The notes: generated from the sequence alone by a model not told the origin. 64,000 nucleotides of DNA from Dokdonia sp. PRO95 (GCF_000355805.1 NZ_CM001837.1:468309-532308); one strand, 5' to 3'. Positions 18,877 through 27,327 are shown, counted from the first letter of the stretch. Program-made: numbers and translations.

Positions 18877-19728
18877 CTATTTAATTCCGTTTAAAATTTC
18901 CTTAATGTGGTTCGTGTTTTCCATCTCATCGTGCACCCCTTGAAAATCATCATTTTCAAGAAGTGTTTTAAAATCGTTGAGATTGGCAATATATTCAGTT
19001 AATGTCTCTAAGACATTCTCTTTATTCTCTTTAAAAATCGAGGTCCATGTTACTGGATTACTTTTTGCCAAACGCACGGTAGATGCAAAACCGCTGCCTG
19101 CCATGTCAAAAATATCACGTTCATTTTTCTCTTTTTGTATCACCGTCTTACCTAGCATAAACGCGCTTATGTGTGAGAGGTGACTTACGTAAGCAATATG
19201 CTTGTCATGAGACACAGGGTCCATGTAGCGTATGCGCATTCCCATATTTTTGAAGAGGTCTAGCACTTGTTCTTGCAGCTTAAAAGCTGTTTTCTCTACC
19301 TCGCATATAATATTAGTCTTCCCAGTATATAAGCCTGTAATCGCTGCACTAGGCCCAGAAAACTCTGTCCCTGCGATAGGATGACATGCAAGAAAATTGC
19401 GACGTTTAGGGTGTGATGCTACTACTTCACAAATGGCTTGTTTTGTAGATCCCATGTCGACCACAATCGTATCGTCTCCTATATGATTAAGAACGTCTGG
19501 TAGTACGTGAATAGCCACATCTACTGGGATTGCCAGCACTACGAGGTCTGCTGTTTTAATATCTTCTAGTACGGCGCCTTTATCTATAAAACCTAATGAC
19601 AACGCTTCGGCTAGGTGAGAATCACTTGCATCTATACCATAAATAGTTGCCGCAGGTTCTTGCTCGCGCAAATCTCGCGCAAATGATCCTCCTATAAGCC
19701 CCAACCCTATGATGTAAATGTCTTTCAT
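18877..19728 (-). CDS. tyrA: Prephenate dehydrogenase
   Basis: This 283-residue enzyme oxidatively decarboxylates prephenate to 4-hydroxyphenylpyruvate, the tyrosine branch. The N-terminal NAD-binding loop is IIGLGLIGGSFARDL (residues 5-19). Also visible are the conserved HPIAGTEFSGP (near 115-125) and SHLSHISAFML (near 180-190) of the family, whose histidines are catalytic. It has no C-terminal ACT domain, so feedback control probably lies elsewhere. It is the third gene of the operon, 78 nt after the aminotransferase. Confidence 0.94.
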   Translation of the reverse strand: MKDIYIIGLGLIGGSFARDLREQEPAATIYGIDASDSHLAEALSLGFIDKGAVLEDIKTADLVVLAIPVDVAIHVLPDVLNHIGDDTIVVDMGSTKQAICEVVASHPKRRNFLACHPIAGTEFSGPSAAITGLYTGKTNIICEVEKTAFKLQEQVLDLFKNMGMRIRYMDPVSHDKHIAYVSHLSHISAFMLGKTVIQKEKNERDIFDMAGSGFASTVRLAKSNPVTWTSIFKENKENVLETLTEYIANLNDFKTLLENDDFQGVHDEMENTNHIKEILNGIK

Positions 19729-19806
19729 TATCTAAATATTACTCTCTAATTGCTCAAATTCAATGTTTTATTAACAAAAACACCTCATATCCAGCTATTA
19801 ATTATC

Positions 19807-20949
19807 TTAAAATCTACTTATTGCTTCTTTAATTTTTTCTTCTTTTACACAAAGGCTAAATCTGATGTATCCTTTCCCCATCGTTCCAAAAATGGTTCCT
19901 GGTGTGATAAAAATGAATTTCTCCAGCAAGATGTTATCTATAAAAGCCTCTGCATCGATTCCTTCTGGCAGTTTTGCCCAGACAAATAATCCTACAGCCT
20001 CTCTGTCGTAGGTACAACCTAACCTTTCGGCAAGCTCATAAACTAGTTTACGGCGGCGTCCATAAATGGTATTGATATGCTCAAACCAGTCATCTCCTAA
20101 GCCTAAGGCTGCTACAGCTCCTTTCTGTATGCCATAAAACATACCGCTATCCATATTAGATTTTACGCGCAATACGTGACCTATATTTTCGGCGCTTCCT
20201 AGTACCATTCCCACACGCCATCCAGACATGTTAAAGGTCTTACTAAGACTGTTAAGTTCTAAGGCTACTTCAGCCGCTCCTGGAACCGCAAGCAATGATT
20301 GCGGATTGTCATTAAGGACAAAACTATATGGATTATCGTTGATTACTAGTATGTGTTGCGCTTTCGCGAAAGCGATCAATTCTTCAAAAAAACCATCTGG
20401 CACCTTAGTCCCCGTAGGCATGTGAGGATAATTTACCCACATTAACTTTACACCCGAAAGATCTTGAGCCGCCAGCGCTTTTAAGTCTGGCAACCATCCG
20501 TTCTCCTCATTGAGATCGTATGTAATTGCTTCTGCTTCCACAAGTTTTGTTACCGCAGCATAACTAGGGTATCCAGGATTAGGCAAAAGGACTTTATCTC
20601 CGGGATTTAAAAATGCCATCGAAATGTGCATAATACCTTCCTTAGAACCCATAAGTGGTAATATCTCAGTATCTGGATTTGCGATGACTCCATATTGCTT
20701 TTTATAAAAATCTGCCATGGCTCCTCGCAACTCAGGAATACCGGTATAACTCTGGTACTGGTGAGCTACACTATCATGTAATCCTTTGAGCATCGCCGCA
20801 ACTGCTGCCGGAGGCGCTGGCATATCTGGGCTTCCTATTCCCATATTAATCACAGGATGACCGTCTGCAATGAGTGCGCGAACTTCTTTTAGCTTTCGCG
20901 AGAAGTAGTATTCCTTGGTTTCCTGTAACCTATTTGCTGGTTGCATCAT
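19807..20949 (-). CDS. Class I/II aminotransferase of the aromatic operon
   Basis: This 380-residue protein is a fold-type I PLP aminotransferase. The internal-aldimine lysine is in SLSKTFNMSGWRVG near residues 234-247, and the aspartate and asparagine of the cofactor pocket are in NYPHMPTGT and INDNPYSFV. Its first codons overlap the pheA stop by 4 nt (ATGA). The order pheA-aminotransferase-tyrA suggests it makes phenylalanine and tyrosine from phenylpyruvate and 4-hydroxyphenylpyruvate, or acts on prephenate. An intact palindrome is embedded at 20359-20374, read as AFAKA, and a decayed relative (AGCTTTCGCGAGAAG) lies at 20891-20905. Confidence 0.9.
   Translation of the reverse strand: MMQPANRLQETKEYYFSRKLKEVRALIADGHPVINMGIGSPDMPAPPAAVAAMLKGLHDSVAHQYQSYTGIPELRGAMADFYKKQYGVIANPDTEILPLMGSKEGIMHISMAFLNPGDKVLLPNPGYPSYAAVTKLVEAEAITYDLNEENGWLPDLKALAAQDLSGVKLMWVNYPHMPTGTKVPDGFFEELIAFAKAQHILVINDNPYSFVLNDNPQSLLAVPGAAEVALELNSLSKTFNMSGWRVGMVLGSAENIGHVLRVKSNMDSGMFYGIQKGAVAALGLGDDWFEHINTIYGRRRKLVYELAERLGCTYDREAVGLFVWAKLPEGIDAEAFIDNILLEKFIFITPGTIFGTMGKGYIRFSLCVKEEKIKEAISRF
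20359..20374. repeat. Dispersed palindrome, intact copy 5, inside the aminotransferase
   Basis: CGCTTTCGCGAAAGCG lies within the aminotransferase, read as GCT TTC GCG AAA GCG. This reading frame differs from that of the copies in aroA and dtd. Confidence 0.9.
20891..20905. repeat. Decayed copy of the dispersed palindrome
   Basis: AGCTTTCGCGAGAAG matches the left arm and centre of the palindrome. It lies near the 5' end of the aminotransferase gene. Confidence 0.45.
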
Positions 20950-21764
20950 TGCTTTCTGTTTTTGTAAGCTCCTAGTACTTTAAAGTCATTTGCCATGATT
21001 TCTAGTAATTGTACTGCCTTATTAAAGCTTTCTATCGTATCAAAAGTGACATCTACAAAAAAGGCATATTTCCACGGCTTCTCGATTATAGGCATGGACT
21101 GAATTTTTGTGAGATTCATCTTGCAATCACTCAGTACATTTAAAATTGCCGCTAGGCTACCACGCTTATGATCTGCCGAAAATCTTATAGATGCCTTATC
21201 AATAACACCTTTTACTAGTTTTTTATCCTTATTTAAAATAAAGAAGCGAGTTGCATTCTCATTGATGGTCTGTATAGACTCTCTTATGATTTCTAGATTA
21301 TAAATACTTGCTGCAGCTGTGCTTGCTATGGCTGCTATTCCTTGTAATTGGTTTTCTTGTATCTCACGTGCTACACCCGCGGTATCTGTATCTTCTACAA
21401 GTTTTATGTCTGGGTAGTTTCTAAAAAACTCACGACATTGCAAAATCGCCATAGGGTGCGACCACACCTCCTTTATGTCATTTATTGCTTGACCTGGCAA
21501 CGCCATTAACTGGTGCTGGATATCAAGGTAGAACTCTCCTTCTATATGCAAATCATGTTTATCTAGCAGCGCATAGTTAGGGAGTATTGCCCCTGCGATA
21601 CTATTTTCTATAGCCATCACAGCATCTTGTACTTCGCCTTCTACCAGTGCGTCTACTAGCCTAGGAAAAGACATACACTCCACCACAGCAACGTCTGTCC
21701 CAAAAAATTCTTGAGCTACCTTGTGATGAAATGATCCTTGTACGCCTTGTATTGCTACTTTCAT
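20946..21764 (-). CDS. pheA: Prephenate dehydratase
   Basis: Prephenate dehydratase converts prephenate to phenylpyruvate, the phenylalanine branch. The 272-residue monofunctional protein begins VAIQGVQGSFHH, has the catalytic TRF motif in NATRFFIL near residues 165-172, and a C-terminal ACT domain (about 190-270). In that domain the usual phenylalanine-binding ESRP reads QSMP and the GALV segment reads GSLA, so classical Phe feedback may be altered. It is the first structural gene of the operon. A leader peptide and an attenuator terminator lie immediately upstream, with the terminator T run ending 8 nt before the start codon. Confidence 0.95.
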   Translation of the reverse strand: MKVAIQGVQGSFHHKVAQEFFGTDVAVVECMSFPRLVDALVEGEVQDAVMAIENSIAGAILPNYALLDKHDLHIEGEFYLDIQHQLMALPGQAINDIKEVWSHPMAILQCREFFRNYPDIKLVEDTDTAGVAREIQENQLQGIAAIASTAAASIYNLEIIRESIQTINENATRFFILNKDKKLVKGVIDKASIRFSADHKRGSLAAILNVLSDCKMNLTKIQSMPIIEKPWKYAFFVDVTFDTIESFNKAVQLLEIMANDFKVLGAYKNRKQ

Positions 21765-21772
21765 AATTGTGC

Positions 21773-21803
21773 AAAAAAAAATCCTGATAAAAATTTATCA
21801 GGA
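21773..21803 (-). terminator. Attenuator terminator upstream of pheA
   Basis: On the minus strand, a 10-bp stem (TCCTGATAAA / TTTATCAGGA, 2-nt loop) is followed by nine T residues and then 8 nt before the pheA ATG. A terminator in front of the first gene makes sense only as a conditional one. Its 5' arm can pair instead with an ATCAGGA inside the end of the leader-peptide frame. Confidence 0.88.
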
Positions 21804-21857
21804 CTTATTGAAATATTGAGTGTTATTAAATTAGCACAATATCAATCCTGATCTCTT
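21804..21857 (-). promoter_or_regulatory. Antiterminator segment of the pheA attenuator
   Basis: The minus-strand segment ATCAGGATTGATATTG (about 21837-21852) lies over the last codons of the leader peptide. It is complementary in blocks (ATATTG/CAATAT, ATTG/CAAT, ATCAGGA/TCCTGAT) to the stretch that ends in the 5' arm of the terminator. The two pairings share TCCTGAT, so they exclude each other, as required for ribosome-controlled attenuation. Confidence 0.75.
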
Positions 21858-21911
21858 CCCGTAAAAGAAGAAATAGAAAAAATTGTTCCAATAATAAACG
21901 TTTGATAACAT
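21831..21911 (-). CDS. Aromatic leader peptide (attenuation), 26 residues
   Basis: A short frame runs from ATG 21911 to TAA 21831 on the minus strand, 66 nt before pheA. It begins MLSNVYYWNN, continues FFYFFFY and ends GLILC. Ten of 26 residues are aromatic: Phe five times, Tyr four times, Trp once, in runs of codons TAT TAT TGG and TTT TTC TAT TTC TTC TTT TAC. This is the composition expected for the leader of a Phe/Tyr biosynthetic operon, compare the Phe-rich pheA leader of E. coli. Stalling at the aromatic codons would leave the downstream ATCAGGA segment free to form the antiterminator. Reaching the stop codon would cover it and let the terminator form. It starts about 18 nt downstream of a good promoter. 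Confidence 0.88.
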   Translation of the reverse strand: MLSNVYYWNNFFYFFFYGKRSGLILC

Positions 21912-21928
21912 GTTGAGTTATTTGACTG

Positions 21929-21958
21929 CTAAAGTAGAAAAAATATCTAATGAGCCAA
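21929..21958 (-). promoter_or_regulatory. Promoter of the pheA operon leader
   Basis: On the minus strand, TTG (21956-21958), a 19-nt spacer and TACTTTAG (21929-21936) fit the Bacteroidota TTG-N17-23-TAnnTTTG pattern with one mismatch. The predicted transcription start lies about 10-15 nt before the leader-peptide ATG. Confidence 0.6.
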
Positions 21959-22158
21959 TTTATTTAGCTCCTTTTGTGAAATATTTTTTATAAGCCGTAG
22001 ATTTTGAGAAATTATCAATCAAACATTGATAAACTAATGAAAATGAGAATACGACACCTATCCTTATCTTAAAATCTAATCCGCATGGATGATCATCACA
22101 CTTTTAGATGTATCCTCCCGTTATCAATTCTTACATTTACAGTATTAAACACTCCTCT

Positions 22159-23055
22159 ATGTCCATTGTAGTAACAGACATCACAAAAATGTACGGCACT
22201 CAGAAAGCGCTTGATCATATTTCCTTTTCCCTACAAAAAGGTGAAATTGTAGGTTTTCTTGGACCTAATGGTGCTGGCAAGAGTACATTGATGAAAATAC
22301 TCACCACCTACCTAACTCCTACCTCTGGAACAGCAACGGTGCATGAATATGACACAAAAAGTAATGTACAAGAAGTACGTCGTGCTGTGGGTTACTTACC
22401 AGAACACAACCCGCTTTATGTAGAAATGTATGTGCGAGAATATCTAGCGTTTAATGCAGGAGTTTATAAGGTATCAAAAGAACGTATAGATGAAGTTATC
22501 AACCTCACAGGACTAACCTCTGAGGCACATAAAAAAATAAGCCAACTATCAAAAGGTTACAGACAGCGTGTAGGTCTTGCTACTGCTTTACTACATGACC
22601 CAGAAGTATTGATACTAGACGAGCCAACTACGGGACTCGATCCTAATCAGCTGTTAGATATTAGAAATCTGATTAAAGATATAGGTAAGGAAAAAACGAT
22701 ATTAATGAGTACGCATATCATGCAAGAGGTAGAAGCCATCTGTGATCGTGTCATTATTATTAATAAAGGAACTATAGTAGCCGACAAAAAAATGACGGAA
22801 CTACGAGATGGACAGCAGCAAATAGTCATAGCCGAATTTGATTACCGCGTAGAAGAAGTTGCATTGAGCAGGCTAGACAAAGTAGCTTCTGTAAAAAACA
22901 CTACAGGATTTACTTATGAAATTACGTTTAGTACTCAAGATGATATGAGAGCAAAAGTCTTTGACTTTGCACATGATAACGACCTTAAAATCCTACAACT
23001 CAATCAAAAAAACGTGAGCTTAGAAGGATTATTTACGGAACTCACTTCCTCCTAA
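22159..23055 (+). CDS. gldA: ABC transporter ATP-binding subunit GldA
   Basis: This is the ATPase of the GldA/FG ABC system, which is needed for gliding motility in many Flavobacteriia. I place the start at ATG 22159 (MSIVVTDITKMYG, 298 residues). An upstream ATG at 22108 adds 17 residues with no family resemblance. Walker A is GPNGAGKST (near residues 38-46), the ABC signature is LSKGYRQRVGLA (near 135-146), Walker B is VLILDEPTTGLDP (near 154-166), and the switch histidine is in MSTHIM. A degenerate C-terminal domain follows. The permease genes gldF/gldG are not in this window. It is followed by the rhodopsin gene in the same direction after 138 nt. Confidence 0.9.
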   Translation: MSIVVTDITKMYGTQKALDHISFSLQKGEIVGFLGPNGAGKSTLMKILTTYLTPTSGTATVHEYDTKSNVQEVRRAVGYLPEHNPLYVEMYVREYLAFNAGVYKVSKERIDEVINLTGLTSEAHKKISQLSKGYRQRVGLATALLHDPEVLILDEPTTGLDPNQLLDIRNLIKDIGKEKTILMSTHIMQEVEAICDRVIIINKGTIVADKKMTELRDGQQQIVIAEFDYRVEEVALSRLDKVASVKNTTGFTYEITFSTQDDMRAKVFDFAHDNDLKILQLNQKNVSLEGLFTELTSS

Positions 23056-23102
23056 AAGCACCTTGTAAGTCACTTATAAACCCCGCACTCTTATTGTTTT
23101 CT

Positions 23103-23110
23103 TAATTTTG
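23103..23110 (+). promoter_or_regulatory. TAATTTTG, -7-like element upstream of the rhodopsin
   Basis: This matches TAnnTTTG, 83 nt before the rhodopsin start, but I see no TTG at the proper distance upstream. A small hairpin (TTTATGG / CCATAAA, 23159-23184) lies just before the start codon and could affect translation. Confidence 0.3.
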
Positions 23111-23193
23111 TTTAATTAAATACTAAATAACTTAAACAAAGTAATCGTTAGTCGTAATTTTATGGAAAAAAGAAAAACCATAAAAAAATTGCT

Positions 23194-24036
23194 ATGACAC
23201 AAGAACTAGGAAATGCAAATTTTGAAAACTTCATAGGCGCAACAGAAGGCTTCTCTGAGATTGCTTATCAATTTACATCACATATTCTCACATTAGGATA
23301 TGCGGTGATGCTCGCAGGCTTACTCTACTTTATCCTTACCATCAAAAATGTAGATAAAAAATTTCAAATGTCGAACATCTTATCAGCTGTGGTGATGGTA
23401 TCGGCATTTTTACTTTTATATGCGCAGGCACAAAACTGGACATCCAGTTTCACCTATAATGAAGAAGTAGGAAGATATTTTCTAGATCCAAGTGGAGATT
23501 TATTTAATAATGGATATCGCTATCTCAACTGGCTCATCGATGTACCTATGCTTTTATTCCAAATTCTATTTGTGGTAAGCTTAACTTCTTCAAAATTTAG
23601 CTCAGTGCGTAATCAGTTCTGGTTTTCTGGAGCAATGATGATTATTACTGGATATATTGGCCAGTTTCATGAAGTAAGTAACTTGACTGCCTTTTTAGTA
23701 TGGGGAGCTATTTCATCTGCATTTTTCTTCCATATTTTATGGGTAATGAAAAAGGTAATCAAAGAAGGAAAAGAAGGCATTTCTCCGGCAGGACAAAAAA
23801 TACTTTCTAATATCTGGATCTTATTTTTAATATCGTGGACTTTATACCCAGGCGCTTACTTAATGCCATACCTTACTGGTGTAGACGGATTTTTATACAG
23901 TGAAGACGGTGTGATGGCGAGACAACTTGTATACACAATTGCAGATGTATGTTCTAAAGTCATCTATGGTGTACTACTAGGTAACCTAGCAATAACATTA
24001 AGTAAAAATAAAGAGCTAGTCGAAGCAAATAGCTAA
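23194..24036 (+). CDS. Light-driven sodium-pumping rhodopsin (KR2 type, NDQ)
   Basis: This is a 280-residue seven-helix microbial rhodopsin of the inner membrane that uses light to export Na+ (or H+ when Na+ is absent). The NDQ signature defining sodium pumps is in helix C: Asn112, Asp116 and Gln123 in NWLIDVPMLLFQ. The retinal Schiff-base lysine is Lys255, with Asp251 and Ser254 nearby (ADVCSKV). Length and sequence agree with Krokinobacter/Dokdonia KR2 almost throughout as I remember it, including His30 at the oligomer interface. Differences I notice are Cys253 for Ser and QFHEV for QFYEV. No retinal-synthesis genes (crtY, blh) are next to it. A terminator hairpin follows. Confidence 0.97.
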   Translation: MTQELGNANFENFIGATEGFSEIAYQFTSHILTLGYAVMLAGLLYFILTIKNVDKKFQMSNILSAVVMVSAFLLLYAQAQNWTSSFTYNEEVGRYFLDPSGDLFNNGYRYLNWLIDVPMLLFQILFVVSLTSSKFSSVRNQFWFSGAMMIITGYIGQFHEVSNLTAFLVWGAISSAFFFHILWVMKKVIKEGKEGISPAGQKILSNIWILFLISWTLYPGAYLMPYLTGVDGFLYSEDGVMARQLVYTIADVCSKVIYGVLLGNLAITLSKNKELVEANS

Positions 24037-24072
24037 TCGTAAAACGCGAGTTACAAACTCAACAATAGTAAC

Positions 24073-24116
24073 ATCACGTTAGATGGTATCATGCATACCG
24101 TTTAACGTGATTTTTA
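24073..24116 (+). terminator. Terminator of the rhodopsin gene
   Basis: A long interrupted stem (ATCACGTTA ... TAACGTGAT, with an inner GGTAT/ATACC pair) is followed by five T residues, 37 nt after the stop codon. Confidence 0.75.
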
Positions 24117-24169
24117 TATATAGGCAGGCCCTATAGATCTTGCAATTTTGCCTAAAAACTAGCGGTAAA

Positions 24170-24204
24170 GGCTTTAATTTACAGAAATGGCTGTAAATTG
24201 AGCC
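24170..24204 (+). other. Strong hairpin upstream of the rpsO promoter
   Basis: AATTTACAG and CTGTAAATT enclose AAATGG; the stem is extended by GGCT and AGCC outside. No T run follows, so it is not an ordinary terminator. It ends 9 nt before the TTG of the rpsO promoter. Its role is unknown. Confidence 0.5.
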
Positions 24205-24212
24205 TCAACAGT

Positions 24213-24241
24213 TTGATAATACAAAGAATAATGTATCTTTG
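24213..24241 (+). promoter_or_regulatory. rpsO promoter
   Basis: TTG (24213-24215), an 18-nt spacer and TATCTTTG (24234-24241) form a full match to the Bacteroidota consensus. The predicted start gives a leader of about 45 nt, with a small GATAG/CTATC hairpin near 24248-24263. Confidence 0.75.
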
Positions 24242-24294
24242 CACGCTGATAGAGACGCTATCAATACATGAATTTCATTTAAAATAATACTGGA

Positions 24295-24564
24295 ATGTAT
24301 TTAACAAAAGAAGAAAAACAAGAGCTTTTTGCAAAGCACGGTAAAGGGAAAAACGATACAGGATCTGCTGAGGGTCAAATCGCAATCTTTACACAACGTA
24401 TCTCACACTTATCTAACCACCTGAAAACAAATCGTAAAGATTATGTTACAGAGCGTTCACTAGTAATGCTAGTAGGTAAGCGTCGTTCTTTACTTGATTA
24501 CTTAAAGAAAAAAGATATCTTACGTTACAGAGCTATTATTAAGGAACTAGGTATCCGTAAATAA
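24295..24564 (+). CDS. rpsO: 30S ribosomal protein S15
   Basis: Ribosomal protein S15 binds the central domain of 16S rRNA early in small-subunit assembly. The 89-residue length is standard. The conserved blocks HGKGKNDTGSAEGQIA, RISHLSNHL and GKRRSLLDYLKKKD are all visible. It has its own consensus promoter and a terminator right after the stop. The order rpsO-pnp is the classical one also seen in proteobacteria, although here 446 nt with two decayed palindromes lie between the two genes. Confidence 0.98.
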   Translation: MYLTKEEKQELFAKHGKGKNDTGSAEGQIAIFTQRISHLSNHLKTNRKDYVTERSLVMLVGKRRSLLDYLKKKDILRYRAIIKELGIRK

Positions 24565-24577
24565 TAATTTTTTAAAA

Positions 24578-24601
24578 AGGGAGCTTCACGGCTCCCTTTT
24601 T
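24578..24601 (+). terminator. rpsO terminator
   Basis: AGGGAGC and GCTCCCT enclose TTCACG, followed by a T run, 13 nt after the rpsO stop. Confidence 0.85.
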
Positions 24602-24632
24602 CTATATATTTAATACCGATGTTTTGAGAGAT

Positions 24633-24647
24633 ACGCTTTCGCGAAAT
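24633..24647. repeat. Decayed copy of the dispersed palindrome
   Basis: ACGCTTTCGCGAAATTT keeps the left arm and centre of the palindrome. It lies in the rpsO-pnp gap. Confidence 0.6.
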
Positions 24648-24932
24648 TTCAAAACGGATCACATTCTGAAAACACATTAGTACACAACCATAATGGCTAG
24701 TTACTAAAATTTCAGATTTTTGCCACAGGCAAAACATATTATATAAGACCTTTTGTATGATTACATATCATAACAAAAACGGCAGAGAAAGCTTTCACAG
24801 CTAGTTTTTCATTGGTGTCCGATTTTTGGGAAGTAACTACCCTTTAATCATCCCGTATCTTTTTACAGATACATCAACTACACAACGCAACGACACATGG
24901 AATACCCACGAAGGGTGTTCTAACATTAACAA

Positions 24933-24946
24933 TTTTCGCGAAAGCG
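24933..24946. repeat. Decayed copy of the dispersed palindrome
   Basis: TTTTCGCGAAAGCG keeps the centre and right arm of the palindrome, upstream of pnp. Confidence 0.6.
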
Positions 24947-25010
24947 GGATTACAACAATCCTTTGCACGTGAGAATATCTCGACATAGATCGAGGTGAAA
25001 AACACATTTT

Positions 25011-27236
25011 ATGATTCCAAAGGTTTACAAAGAGGTCATCGACCTTGGTGATGGAAGAGAAATCTCTATCGAAACAGGAAAACTTGCAAAGCAAGCACAC
25101 GGATCTGTAGTAGTACAGTCTGGAAAGTGTATGTTGCTTTGTACAGTAGTATCAAACTACGAGAGTAAAGACGTAGACTTCTTACCACTTACGGTAGATT
25201 ACCGTGAGAAGTTTGCAGCTGCAGGTCGTTACCCAGGTGGTTTCTTTAAAAGAGAAGCACGTCCATCTGACGGTGAAGTATTAACTATGCGTCTTGTGGA
25301 TCGTGTACTACGTCCATTATTCCCAAAAGATTACCACTCTGAAACTCAGGTGATGATCCAGTTAATGTCTCATGATGATGACGTTATGCCAGATGCTATG
25401 GCAGGTCTTGCAGCAAGTGCTGCTATCCAACTATCTGACTTCCCATTTGAGTGTGCTATCTCTGAGGCAAGAGTAGGACGTGTAAACGGTGAGTTTATCA
25501 TTAACCCTACTAGAGCACAGCTAGAAGAGTCTGACATCGATATGATGATAGGTGCCTCTGCAGATTCTGTGATGATGGTAGAAGGTGAGATGGATGAAAT
25601 TTCTGAAGAAGAAATGGCAGACGCAATTAAATTTGCTCACGACCACATTAAAGTACAGTGTGAGGCACAGATACGCCTTGCAGAAGCTTTTGGTAAAAAA
25701 GAAGTACGCGAGTACCCAGCCGAAAGAGAAGATGCAGACCTTAAACAAAAGGTACACGACATGGCGTATGATAAGGTATATGCAATCGCACAAGCCGGAT
25801 CTGCAAAGCATGAGCGTAGCGCTGCTTTTAAAGAAATTAAAGAAGAGATCAAAGCAACTTTTTCTGAGGAAGAACTTGAAGACTTTGGTGATCTTGTATC
25901 TAAGTATTACCGTGCTGCCGAAAAGGCTGCAATACGTGATCTTACACTTAATGAAGGACTTCGTCTTGATGGTCGTAAGACTACAGAGATACGCCCTATC
26001 TGGAGTGAGGTAGATTACTTACCATCTGTACACGGATCTGCCGTGTTTACACGTGGAGAAACTCAAGCACTAGCTACAGTAACGCTAGGTACGTCTAGAG
26101 ATGCAAATAAAATAGACATGCCATCACATGAAGGAGAAGAAAACTTCTACCTTCACTATAACTTCCCTCCTTTCTGTACAGGTGAGGCAAGACCTATACG
26201 TGGTACTTCACGTCGTGAGGTAGGTCACGGTAACCTTGCACAACGTGGCCTTAAAGGAATGGTACCAGCAGATTGTCCTTATACAGTACGTGTGGTGTCT
26301 GAGGTGTTAGAATCAAACGGTTCTTCATCTATGGCAACAGTATGTGCGGGTACAATGGCAATGATGGATGCAGGTATACAGATGACAAAGCCAGTTTCTG
26401 GTATCGCAATGGGACTTATCTCTGATGCAGATAGCGGTAAGTATGCAGTACTTTCTGATATCCTTGGAGATGAAGATCACTTAGGAGATATGGACTTTAA
26501 AGTAACAGGAACGGCAGACGGTATTACGGCTTGCCAGATGGACATTAAAGTAAAAGGACTATCATATGAGATTCTTGTAAATGCATTACAACAAGCACGT
26601 GCAGGTCGTTTACATATCCTTGATAAGATTACAGAAACGATTGCAGCTCCACGTGAGGACGTAAAAGAATACGCTCCTAAAATGGTAGGTGTACGTATTG
26701 CAAATGAATTCATAGGTGCATTAATAGGCCCAGGAGGAAAAGTAATACAAGAACTTCAGAAAGAAACTGGAACTACCATCGTGATAAACGAAGATCCAGT
26801 AACAGAAGAAGGTATCGTAGAAATCTTAGGAACAGGTCAAGAAGGTATCAACGCCGTACTTGCAAAGATAGACTCTATTACATTTAAGCCAGTTGTGGGT
26901 AACACATACAAGGTGAAGGTAATCAAGATGCTAGATTTTGGTGCAGTAGTAGAATATCTTGACGCTCCAGGTAACGAAGTATTATTACACGTATCTGAGA
27001 TCGCTTGGGAACGTACAGAAAATGCTAGTGACGTACTTTCTATGGGTGAAGAGCTTGAAGTAAAATACTTCGGTATAGACAAGCGCACACGTAAGGAAAA
27101 AGTATCTCGCAAGGCATTACTAGACAAGCCAGAAGGTTATACTGCACCAGCTCCTAGAGAGCGCAGTAACGATCGTGGTGGTCGTGACAACCGTGGTGGT
27201 CGCGATAACAGACGTGACGATCGTAAGAGAGATTAA
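25011..27236 (+). CDS. pnp: Polyribonucleotide nucleotidyltransferase (PNPase)
   Basis: PNPase degrades RNA 3'-5' by phosphorolysis and can also add tails. The 741-residue protein has two RNase PH domains (about 1-230 and 310-545), separated by an all-helical linker. A KH domain follows (about 560-620, [20 protein letters not shown]), then an S1 domain (about 625-700, [20 protein letters not shown]). The C-terminal tail is rich in Arg, Gly and Asp ([19 protein letters not shown]), as is common in Bacteroidota RNA-binding proteins. Its terminator is the first of three copies of a repeated terminator-plus-palindrome unit. Confidence 0.98.
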   Translation: MIPKVYKEVIDLGDGREISIETGKLAKQAHGSVVVQSGKCMLLCTVVSNYESKDVDFLPLTVDYREKFAAAGRYPGGFFKREARPSDGEVLTMRLVDRVLRPLFPKDYHSETQVMIQLMSHDDDVMPDAMAGLAASAAIQLSDFPFECAISEARVGRVNGEFIINPTRAQLEESDIDMMIGASADSVMMVEGEMDEISEEEMADAIKFAHDHIKVQCEAQIRLAEAFGKKEVREYPAEREDADLKQKVHDMAYDKVYAIAQAGSAKHERSAAFKEIKEEIKATFSEEELEDFGDLVSKYYRAAEKAAIRDLTLNEGLRLDGRKTTEIRPIWSEVDYLPSVHGSAVFTRGETQALATVTLGTSRDANKIDMPSHEGEENFYLHYNFPPFCTGEARPIRGTSRREVGHGNLAQRGLKGMVPADCPYTVRVVSEVLESNGSSSMATVCAGTMAMMDAGIQMTKPVSGIAMGLISDADSGKYAVLSDILGDEDHLGDMDFKVTGTADGITACQMDIKVKGLSYEILVNALQQARAGRLHILDKITETIAAPREDVKEYAPKMVGVRIANEFIGALIGPGGKVIQELQKETGTTIVINEDPVTEEGIVEILGTGQEGINAVLAKIDSITFKPVVGNTYKVKVIKMLDFGAVVEYLDAPGNEVLLHVSEIAWERTENASDVLSMGEELEVKYFGIDKRTRKEKVSRKALLDKPEGYTAPAPRERSNDRGGRDNRGGRDNRRDDRKRD

Positions 27237-27287
27237 TTCTCATATAGCTGTAAGTCATTAAACACTTACACTAATCAATAATAGAAA

Positions 27288-27322
27288 ATCGGTTATCCTT
27301 CACAGGGTAGCCGATTTTTTTT
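27288..27322 (+). terminator. pnp terminator (copy 1 of a thrice-repeated unit)
   Basis: ATCGGTTATCC pairs with GGGTAGCCGAT over 11 bp (two G-U pairs) around the loop TTCACA, followed by eight T residues. The same terminator recurs at 29055 and 30204. Confidence 0.88.
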
Positions 27323-27327
27323 GTGCT

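Larger units (their letters stand above)
24602..25010 (+). other. rpsO-pnp intergenic region (409 nt)
   Basis: I see no protein gene here. The region holds two decayed palindrome copies (24633 and 24933). It also has a GTATCT/AGATAC hairpin near 24864-24881 and a CTCGA/TCGAG hairpin near 24979-24994, just ahead of pnp. The latter could be a pnp leader structure of the kind targeted by RNase III and PNPase autoregulation in E. coli; that is inference. Confidence 0.4.

Noticed and set aside
23056..23193. Complete -33/-7 promoter for the rhodopsin
   Set aside because: A TAATTTTG is present but no TTG is at 17-23 nt, so only a weak element is listed.
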